DNA of 64,000 nt from Flavobacterium hibisci (lineage in GTDB: Bacteria > Bacteroidota > Bacteroidia > Flavobacteriales > Flavobacteriaceae), in contig NZ_JAIQDW010000017.1 in the NCBI RefSeq assembly GCF_020026925.1, positions 1 through 64,000 of the forward strand, written 5' to 3'. The notes under the pieces were generated by a model. It had not been told where the DNA came from and made no database searches. It saw only the letters and a program-made list of their open reading frames with translations. Below are positions 15,572-22,075 of the stretch, in pieces. A program made the position numbers and the translations under genes. Numbering within the stretch: position 1 is the first letter of the stretch; every line of letters starts with the position of its first letter.

Positions 15572-17137
15572 TTATTCTGCCACTAATTTCTCCAATTTTT
15601 CAGAAACCGCAATTTCCTTTCCGTTTTTAAAGATTCTGAAACCTTTTCCTTTATGATATTTCTCACCAGTTTTGTCCCAAAGAATCGTAATAATATTCCC
15701 GTGATACAAAACATTATCCAGACAAAACCAATCCCATTTTTCCTGTGGAATCAATGGATTCACTTCAATTTTCTCATCCGCTCTCGGGCGCAAACCAACC
15801 AATCCCGTAATCATCAAATCGTTAAAAGTCGAATGGTTGTAATAACGGCTACGCTCTTTGTCGCCCATTAACCAATAACCCGTTTTTTCGTCCAGATATT
15901 CGCCAATATAAGGTCTTCCTCTGTAATATTGCGATTCAACATACAAATTCATCTGTTTGAAATAATCGGTTTTAGCAACGAAAGTTTGATCGTAATTATT
16001 TAAAACATTGGCCAAAGCCGTCAAAGTCTGCGAACTCGCAAAAGGCCAAATCGCTCCGTCCCATTCACAGGTTCCGGTTCCATGAGTCCTGAAACGCGGA
16101 CTTCTGCGCTCGGCAGTTGTCAATCCAAACGGTGCCGAAAACCCTTTTTCATCCTTAATCTGCTCCCAGGCTTTTTCGAAACCTTTATCTTTTTGTGGCA
16201 GATTAAAATACCACGGAATAAATCCAATCGCCTCTCTTACCTGCGCCAGTGTATCTTTCTCCGTAAAAGTTTCAAAAAATTCACTTTTCGAATTCCATAA
16301 TTTGGTTTCTACCAACTGTTGCAAAACATCCGCTTTAGCTTTAAATTTGGCTTCCGCTTCCTTATCGCCTTTCATCTCCGCCATTTTAGAAATTGCCACA
16401 GCATTTCCATACATATAACTATTAATTGTTGGTCTTGCATTTTGTACTTTTCGACCTCCGCTCAACGACTCTTCCATCCCGTCTTTTACATCGTGCTGCC
16501 AAAACAAACCATCCTTGCGCTGACGGTCTTTTTCCCAAACGGCATAATCCGTCACCATATCCGGATACATATCCAATAAAAATTTCTCATCCTTATTCAC
16601 CAAATAGCGATTGTACAAAGCATCAGCCGTCCAGCTACTGAATTTATACAATTTACCCATCGGTTTTCCGTCATTGCCCCGGTACCAGATTTTCACATCC
16701 TGTTCAATATATTTTGGATCGTGAACCCAGCGAAATTCATTGATGTGATGCCCCACCGCACAAGCAATCAAATTGTATTTATCGGCATACGAACGATCCA
16801 CCAAAAACTCCGTGATTCCATAACCCAATGGCGTTTTCTTGATGTGTTTTCGAGCCGTCCACCAACGATAATAATAAATTTCCTCAAAATTCTGCTGTGG
16901 ACATTCAAACAGCGGAATATTCTTTTCCATCCAAGACCAAGCACTGTCATTCGGAATCGCAAATTTCAGATTCTCGTCCTCCATCTTGTTGAAATAATCC
17001 ACATAATGCTTGAAGTTTTTTTGCTCTAAAACGACCGATTTCCCTTTTTGAGAATGCCCCGCACCCGATTTGCAACTGCTCAATGAAGCAATCAAAATTA
17101 CAAAAAAGATTATTTTATATTTAAAATGATATAACAT
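15572..17137 (-). CDS. MGH1-like (alpha/alpha)6 glycoside hydrolase lipoprotein (521 aa)
   Basis: A six-hairpin glycosidase of the trehalase / GH63 / mannosylglycerate-hydrolase type; the substrate is not known. The true start is placed at MLYHFKYKIIFFV, giving a lipoprotein signal with SLSSC (Cys22). A longer in-frame ORF to 17329 runs through repeat DNA and would bury the signal. The catalytic barrel spans about residues 70-470, with the motif GTGTCEWDGAIWPFASSQ (acidic Glu/Asp pair) and INSYMYGNAVAI, both typical of the superfamily. Residues after the lipid Cys (KSGAGH) are not acidic, so a periplasmic face is likely. The neighbours are GH95 and GH78, which suggests exo-cleavage of a pectin side chain. 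Confidence 0.7.
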   Translation of the reverse strand: MLYHFKYKIIFFVILIASLSSCKSGAGHSQKGKSVVLEQKNFKHYVDYFNKMEDENLKFAIPNDSAWSWMEKNIPLFECPQQNFEEIYYYRWWTARKHIKKTPLGYGITEFLVDRSYADKYNLIACAVGHHINEFRWVHDPKYIEQDVKIWYRGNDGKPMGKLYKFSSWTADALYNRYLVNKDEKFLLDMYPDMVTDYAVWEKDRQRKDGLFWQHDVKDGMEESLSGGRKVQNARPTINSYMYGNAVAISKMAEMKGDKEAEAKFKAKADVLQQLVETKLWNSKSEFFETFTEKDTLAQVREAIGFIPWYFNLPQKDKGFEKAWEQIKDEKGFSAPFGLTTAERRSPRFRTHGTGTCEWDGAIWPFASSQTLTALANVLNNYDQTFVAKTDYFKQMNLYVESQYYRGRPYIGEYLDEKTGYWLMGDKERSRYYNHSTFNDLMITGLVGLRPRADEKIEVNPLIPQEKWDWFCLDNVLYHGNIITILWDKTGEKYHKGKGFRIFKNGKEIAVSEKLEKLVAE

Positions 17138-17164
17138 ATTCAAAATGATTATTTTATTAATTAT

Positions 17165-17290
17165 GGCGTGACCCTCAGATTGCTCCGTCGTCCCTCCTCG
17201 CAACTTCGGGTCGTGCTGTACGTTCCCGCTTTTTTTTGTTCGGCTGAAAAAGCCTCTCAAAAAAAGAGCTCCACTGCCATCACTCACGCG
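17165..17290 (-). repeat. Structured intergenic repeat family B, copy 4 (reverse orientation)
   Basis: On the minus strand it starts CGCGTGAGTGATGGCAGTGG, has an internal stem AGCTCTTTTTTTGAGAGGCT and ends GAGGGTCACGCC. It is the only copy in the sense of the operon and lies in the leader of the MGH1-like gene. The 17138-17529 gap otherwise holds a CAAGGTTTCCAAAACCTTG palindrome (17316-17334) and family A sequence. Confidence 0.7.
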
Positions 17291-17370
17291 GAAAACATTC
17301 TCGGCTTCCCACTCCTGCAAGGTTTCCAAAACCTTGTAGGTTTATTAATTTTATTTCTTTTCGCCCCGAT

Positions 17371-17530
17371 TTGTCATTCCGAGGAACGAGGATCTCCACA
17401 AGTAACTCTACAATCAAAATGCTCAATCAAAGTCATTGCGAGGAACGAAGCAAACTCACTATCCTAAGCAAACTCAGTGAATCATTGAAACGGATAAAGC
17501 AAATGTGATTGCTTCGTTCCTCGCAATGAC
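17371..17530. repeat. Palindromic intergenic repeat family A, copy 3 (nested)
   Basis: A left half (TTGTCATTCCGAGGAACGAG, followed by 'CAATCAAAATGCTCAATC') is interrupted by a complete second palindrome with arms GTCATTGCGAGGAACGAAGC and GCTTCGTTCCTCGCAATGAC (17431-17530). The last base overlaps the stop codon of GH95. It looks like one copy inserted into, or recombined with, another. Confidence 0.8.
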
Positions 17531-19995
17531 TAATTCCCAGAAAAACTATACGTCTGCCCTGCCTTCATTTCCACATCATATTCATTATACTTCGGCAACT
17601 GTACTTTAGGCAATTTCGCTTCTTTAGAAATAATTGGTTTTTTCACTTCCACATCATAAAACAACGGATTCGGATTTTTTCCTTTTGCTTTTTTAAGTGC
17701 AATTCCTTTGTCTGCTTTCAAAGTGTTTTCCAGTTTCAATCTACAGTTTCCACCTAATTTTGAATACACTTTCAAAGTCGAAACTTTGTTGTTTTTCCAG
17801 GTCATATCAATTACAAATCCGCCTCGCGTCACCAAACCTTTGATGCTTCCGTCTTTCCAAACCGTTGGCAAAGCAGGCAATAAATGAATCGCATCTTCCT
17901 GACTCTGCATTAGCATTTCTGCGATTCCGGCAGTACAGCCAAAGTTTCCGTCAATCTGAAATGGCTGGTGTGCATCGAGCATATTTGGGTAGGTTCCGCC
18001 ACCTTTTCTTTGATCAGCGGTTACCAAGTGTAATTGATCCTGAATCAGTTTGTAAGCGTGATTTCCGTCTAATAATCTGGCCCATAAATTCACTTTCCAG
18101 CCCATTGACCAGCCTGTGGATTCATCGGTTCTGTAAATTAAAGATTGTTTAGACGCTTCAAACAATTCCGGTGTTTTAATTGGCGAAATCTGATTACTCG
18201 GAAACAAGCCGTACAAATGCGAAACGTGTCGGTGATTGTCTTTTGGGTTGTCCCAATCGTCCTGCCACTCCTGCAACTGACTGTGTTTTCCGACTTTCAT
18301 CGGAGCCATTTTGTTTAAAGCTTCCTGAACTCTTTTGGTAAAATCAGCATCTGGAGCTACCAGTTTCGAAGCTTCGATTACGTGTGTAAATAAATCGAAA
18401 ACCAGTTGATTGTCCATTGTAGTTCCTGATGCAATTGTCGATTTTCCGGTTCCGCCTGCGTGCGTGTTTTCAGGAGAACTTGAAGGCACAACTACCAAAT
18501 ATCCTGTATTCGGATCTTTAATCATAAAATCCAGAAAGAAACTCGCTGAACCTTTTATAATCGGATAAACCTCTGCCAAATATTTTTTGTCTCCTGTGTA
18601 CAAATAACGTTCCCACAAATCCTGACAAACCCAGGCACCGCCCGTTGGCCACATTCCTGAAGCGGCCTGGTCAACCGGAGCGGTTACTCTCCAAATATCC
18701 GTATTATGGTGTAGGACCCAACCTTTGGCGTTATACATCATCTTCGCCGTTTCTGCTCCCGTCACGCTCAGCTCTTTTGCCATTTGGATAAAAGGCTCGT
18801 GCATTTCCGAAAGATTGGTTACTTCTGCAGGCCAATAATTCATTTCGGCATTGATGTTTGTGGTGTATTTACTGTCCCAAGGCGGTGTCACCATATCGTT
18901 CCAGATTCCCTGTAGATTGGCAGGCTGACCTCCCGGTTGTGAACTCGAAATCAACAAATAGCGTCCAAATTGGAAATACAAACTCGCCAATTGCGGATCG
19001 AATTGGGTCTTGAAATCACGGATTCTTTCGTTTGTAGGTTTGGCAACCAAATCATTTTTACCTAAATCCAAAGCCACTCTGTTGAAGAATTTTTGATAAT
19101 AGGCAATATGTGCTTTTTTGATATCGTCAAAACTTTTTGGTAAGGCTTTTTCCAAAAAGGATTTACTTTTTGCGATTTCGTCTTCGGTAATGTCCTTATA
19201 GTTTTTAAAATTAGTCGCTATCGAAATATAAAGCGTCACCTCATCGGCTTTGTTGATGCTTAAAATTCCGTTGCTTGCCGAAACTTCTCCACCTTTGTTT
19301 TTGGCTTCGATTCTTCCCTGAAATTTTACTTTTCCTTTTACGTTTTCAAAATTTGTCCCAACCCCCGAAAGGATTATTTGATTTCCTTCTGTTGACGGAA
19401 CGGTTTTATCAATCGGGCTGTTCATAAAAACATTGGCCGTAATTTGTCCCGGTTGACTTGCCGACAATTTTACCACAATCACCTGATCTGCAAAAGCGGT
19501 CAAAATTTCTCTGGTGAATTCTACTCCGTTTACGGTGTATTTTACTTTTGCTGTAGCGTTTTCAATATTCAGATCACGGTAGTAATTTGTGTATTTTTGA
19601 TGCCCGGGAAACGAAATATAAACGCTTCCGAAAGTCTGATACGGCATTCCGTCATTGGTTTGTGACATAATATCACGAGTAGCCAGATCCTGTGCTTCAT
19701 CAAACTTCCCTTCGAAAACCAGCTGTCTTACTTTTGGCAAGGCCTCAATCGATTTGGTGTGGGCATTGCTGTTTGGCGAACCTGCCCAGATGGTTTCTTC
19801 GTTCAACTGCAGACGCTCCACCGATGGATCGCCAAAAACCATTGCTCCCAATCGGCCGTTACCCAAAGGCAAAGCTTCATTCCAAATGGTTGCGGGTTTG
19901 TCGTACCAAAGTTTGAGATCGGTGTTATTTTGTGCCGTTGTGGCGAAGGAAACAATTCCGAAACAGATGGCTGTAATTTTATTTTTTAATTTCAT
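17530..19995 (-). CDS. GH95 alpha-L-fucosidase / alpha-L-galactosidase (821 aa)
   Basis: Inverting exo-glycosidase removing alpha-L-fucose, or the closely related alpha-L-galactose found in RG-II, in the periplasm. Signal peptide about 1-21 (FATTAQ); N-terminal GH95 beta-sandwich with WNEALPLGNGRLGAMVFGD and LNEETIWAGSP; an (alpha/alpha)6 barrel (about 290-690); C-terminal beta domain. The general acid is probably Glu509 in SSSPENTH. The HHNTD loop around Asn431 and IDGNFG supply the catalytic Asn/Asp network known for the family. Fucose or galactose preference cannot be read from the sequence. Full length. It follows the STN-esterase gene after a 446-base gap rich in repeats. Confidence 0.92.
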   Translation of the reverse strand: MKLKNKITAICFGIVSFATTAQNNTDLKLWYDKPATIWNEALPLGNGRLGAMVFGDPSVERLQLNEETIWAGSPNSNAHTKSIEALPKVRQLVFEGKFDEAQDLATRDIMSQTNDGMPYQTFGSVYISFPGHQKYTNYYRDLNIENATAKVKYTVNGVEFTREILTAFADQVIVVKLSASQPGQITANVFMNSPIDKTVPSTEGNQIILSGVGTNFENVKGKVKFQGRIEAKNKGGEVSASNGILSINKADEVTLYISIATNFKNYKDITEDEIAKSKSFLEKALPKSFDDIKKAHIAYYQKFFNRVALDLGKNDLVAKPTNERIRDFKTQFDPQLASLYFQFGRYLLISSSQPGGQPANLQGIWNDMVTPPWDSKYTTNINAEMNYWPAEVTNLSEMHEPFIQMAKELSVTGAETAKMMYNAKGWVLHHNTDIWRVTAPVDQAASGMWPTGGAWVCQDLWERYLYTGDKKYLAEVYPIIKGSASFFLDFMIKDPNTGYLVVVPSSSPENTHAGGTGKSTIASGTTMDNQLVFDLFTHVIEASKLVAPDADFTKRVQEALNKMAPMKVGKHSQLQEWQDDWDNPKDNHRHVSHLYGLFPSNQISPIKTPELFEASKQSLIYRTDESTGWSMGWKVNLWARLLDGNHAYKLIQDQLHLVTADQRKGGGTYPNMLDAHQPFQIDGNFGCTAGIAEMLMQSQEDAIHLLPALPTVWKDGSIKGLVTRGGFVIDMTWKNNKVSTLKVYSKLGGNCRLKLENTLKADKGIALKKAKGKNPNPLFYDVEVKKPIISKEAKLPKVQLPKYNEYDVEMKAGQTYSFSGN

Positions 19996-20061
19996 ATTTT
20001 ATTTTTTTAACTAATGCTACATTTCTACTAGAATGTCAATGTAACGTTATTAACTATGGTT

Positions 20062-20270
20062 TCAGAGCCATCGGCTCGGTTTATATTGTAGCAACGGATT
20101 TTAATCCGTTGAAGATAAATTCGTCCATCATGTCAAATCCCGTAGGGATGATTCATTTTATTTACCTCAATTCATTACATATGAACCGATCCTACGGATC
20201 TTTATTTTATGCTTCCTTTATAAACGGGTTGAAACCCGTCCCTACAAAATGTGTCGAGCCTCTGGCTCTT
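20062..20270. repeat. Array of six short unrelated hairpins
   Basis: Within about 200 bases lie GAGCCATCGGCTC, CAACGGATTTTAATCCGTTG, ATCCCGTAGGGAT, GATCCTACGGATC, ACGGGTTGAAACCCGT and GAGCCTCTGGCTC, in that order. The first and last share the same stem (GAGCC/GGCTC). They lie between GH95 and the esterase fusion gene, next to repeat family B. Confidence 0.75.
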
Positions 20271-20321
20271 TATTCACGGAACCTAATAATCAAAAGACAA
20301 ATATTCTTGAGTTACCAGAGC

Positions 20322-20436
20322 GCGTGAGGGATAAGAGCTGGCTACCGAAGTAGCGCGGATAGCCCGACCGGATTTGAGAAAGGGGGCGACTAAGCGGTTT
20401 CGAGAGTTGCCCCCTTTTTCAAATTGGGTCACGCCC
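20322..20436 (+). repeat. Structured intergenic repeat family B, copy 3
   Basis: GCGTGAGGGAT at the start and GGGTCACGCCC at the end. Inside is GCGCGGATAGCCCGACC and a long distinctive stem AAAGGGGGCGACT / AGTTGCCCCCTTT. Antisense to the operon, ending 5 bases from the stop of the STN-esterase gene. Confidence 0.75.
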
Positions 20437-20441
20437 AACTA

Positions 20442-21869
20442 TTACTTCTTGACCTCATAGATTTTCAGATTTTTTTCTCCGAACATGTCATATAATTTGT
20501 TAATGTCTTTCAATGCGTTTTTCGGCAGATTTTCGGCTTTGTTGCCAAAAACATATAATTTATCATACGGTTCAATCACGCAGGTTGACTCGTCGATTTC
20601 GCCTTTTTCGTTCTTTACTTTGTTCAGATCCAGACCTAAATATTTTGCCATAAAGGGATACAAAGCCATACGTTTTGAAACGCCGAAATCGTGTCCCTCT
20701 TTGGCAAAATGAGCATTTTCAACCAAATCTTTCTTTCCGTACAGTTCGTAAGTTCTTTGGATGAAAGGGAATTCCAACTCGGGAACGGCCAGTGTCCAGT
20801 CTTTTCCGTCGGAAACGATTAACTGCGGTTTTGGAGCCATCATCGCCGAGATTTCGGCATTATTGGTTCCGTTGCCACAAAGGTGAATTCCGCGACCGCT
20901 CTCGCACGGACAACCGCCTGAAAAATGCGACGAAACCATCACTACCGGAGCGGTAACTTTGATTCGGTCATCTAAAGCGCCTAAAAACATCGTGTGCGAA
21001 CCTCCGCCGGAACCGCCTGTAACGCCAACGCGAGTCATATCTACATTTTTTTGAGTCGATAAATAATCCAGCAAACGGATTCCACTCAATACCTGAACCG
21101 TCGACGCAATGCTGTTTCGATGCGTTTCTGTTGGGAACTGAAGCAGTGATTCGCCCCAGGCAAACAGGTCGTAACTTACTACAATGGCGCCCATTTTGGC
21201 CATTATGGCACAACGGTACTGCTCGTCTTTTCTGTATCTTCCGTCACCGAAATGACCGTCGGGCGTTAAGATAATCGCCGATTTTTTATTTAACGGATAC
21301 GGTTTGTAAATCGATCCCGTAGTGTAAACGCCCGGAAGAATTTCCAGCGCGATGTTCTCAACGCTGTAATCTTTGTAGATTCTTTTTGGTGTCAAAATCG
21401 GTTTTGATTTTGGCATTGGCGGTGCTTTGTCCAAACCGAATGACGTCATCATACAGGCTTTTATTTCTTTTTTACGTACTTCCCAATCGGAAGCATTGGA
21501 ATATAAAGTGGCCAAATAGTCCAAACGTTCTTTTCCTTTATCGACCGAAACTTTATGGTTTTCGTATTTTCGAATGATGTAGGTTCCATCAGGCTGTTTG
21601 AAATACATCAATTCAAATGGAGCCAGAATATTGGTTAGTGAAATTGGAAGATTTCCGGGTTCGATTCGCCAATCAGCATAATCGAGTTCTTTTCCTTTTA
21701 ACAATCCGCGGTCGTCGTTTATAGTCACATTAAAGATGGTTCCAATTTTTTGAAGTGTTTCTGAAACGGGTTTTCTGAAATTTGTATCCGATGTGCATTG
21801 TGCATTCGCAAACGTCAATGTGAAAATTGAGATCAGTAACGTAAAAGTTATGTTTTTTAAATTTTTCAT
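20442..21869 (-). CDS. STN-domain / alpha-beta hydrolase carbohydrate esterase fusion (475 aa)
   Basis: Probable periplasmic carbohydrate esterase (acetyl or methyl ester of pectin). Signal peptide 1-23 (LTFANAQ). Residues about 28-95 read as an STN (secretin/TonB short N-terminal) domain: VSETLQKIGTIFNVTINDD, then a GTYIIRK strand. The rest is an alpha/beta hydrolase with nucleophile Ser287 in VGVTGGSGGGSH and the likely catalytic His393 in KEGHDFG. An extra CPCESGRGIHLCG loop may be disulfide-bonded. Possible relatives are acetylxylan-esterase-like families or CE19 pectin methylesterases; I cannot decide between them. The start at 21869 is preferred, because the upstream extension to 21932 is translated repeat DNA. 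STN domains normally sit on TonB-dependent transducers and secretins, so the combination is unusual. Confidence 0.75.
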   Translation of the reverse strand: MKNLKNITFTLLISIFTLTFANAQCTSDTNFRKPVSETLQKIGTIFNVTINDDRGLLKGKELDYADWRIEPGNLPISLTNILAPFELMYFKQPDGTYIIRKYENHKVSVDKGKERLDYLATLYSNASDWEVRKKEIKACMMTSFGLDKAPPMPKSKPILTPKRIYKDYSVENIALEILPGVYTTGSIYKPYPLNKKSAIILTPDGHFGDGRYRKDEQYRCAIMAKMGAIVVSYDLFAWGESLLQFPTETHRNSIASTVQVLSGIRLLDYLSTQKNVDMTRVGVTGGSGGGSHTMFLGALDDRIKVTAPVVMVSSHFSGGCPCESGRGIHLCGNGTNNAEISAMMAPKPQLIVSDGKDWTLAVPELEFPFIQRTYELYGKKDLVENAHFAKEGHDFGVSKRMALYPFMAKYLGLDLNKVKNEKGEIDESTCVIEPYDKLYVFGNKAENLPKNALKDINKLYDMFGEKNLKIYEVKK

Positions 21870-21893
21870 TTCATTTAAAAATTGTTTTAGTTT

Positions 21894-22015
21894 GCCTCCT
21901 GCTTTAGCTGGAGGATAATAATTTGATTTCAATATTGGCTTTAGCCGAACTTTTTAATTTGGCTAAAGCCTTGTAACTTTTATTATTTGTAACCTCCAGT
22001 TAAAACTGGAGGCAA
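21894..22015. repeat. Three-hairpin repeat family C, copy 1
   Basis: Hairpin GCCTCCTGCTTTAGCTGGAGG, then GGCTTTAGCC...GGCTAAAGCC, then AACCTCCAGTTAAAACTGGA(GGC). The first and third are near reverse complements, so the whole element can also fold as one long stem. It lies between the GH78 and STN-esterase genes. Confidence 0.8.
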
Positions 22016-22033
22016 TTGATTTTCCTTGTATAT

Positions 22034-22065
22034 GAAAAAAGTGATCTGACATTTTTACAAATCAC
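22034..22065 (-). terminator. Probable rho-independent terminator after GH78
   Basis: On the minus strand, the stem GTGATTTG/CAGATCAC (8 bp, one wobble, 9-base loop) is followed by six T residues. It lies about 10 bases past the stop of the GH78 gene. It may end or attenuate the transcript started at susC. No obvious new promoter was found before the STN-esterase gene, so leakage is likely. Confidence 0.55.
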
Positions 22066-22075
22066 ATTTTACAAC

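Noticed and set aside
17138..17329. A 64-residue N-terminal extension of the MGH1-like gene
   Set aside because: It translates repeat family B and would bury the lipoprotein signal starting at 17137.
20062..20270. Possible CRISPR-like array
   Set aside because: The palindromes are all different and irregularly spaced, with no repeat-spacer pattern and no cas gene nearby.
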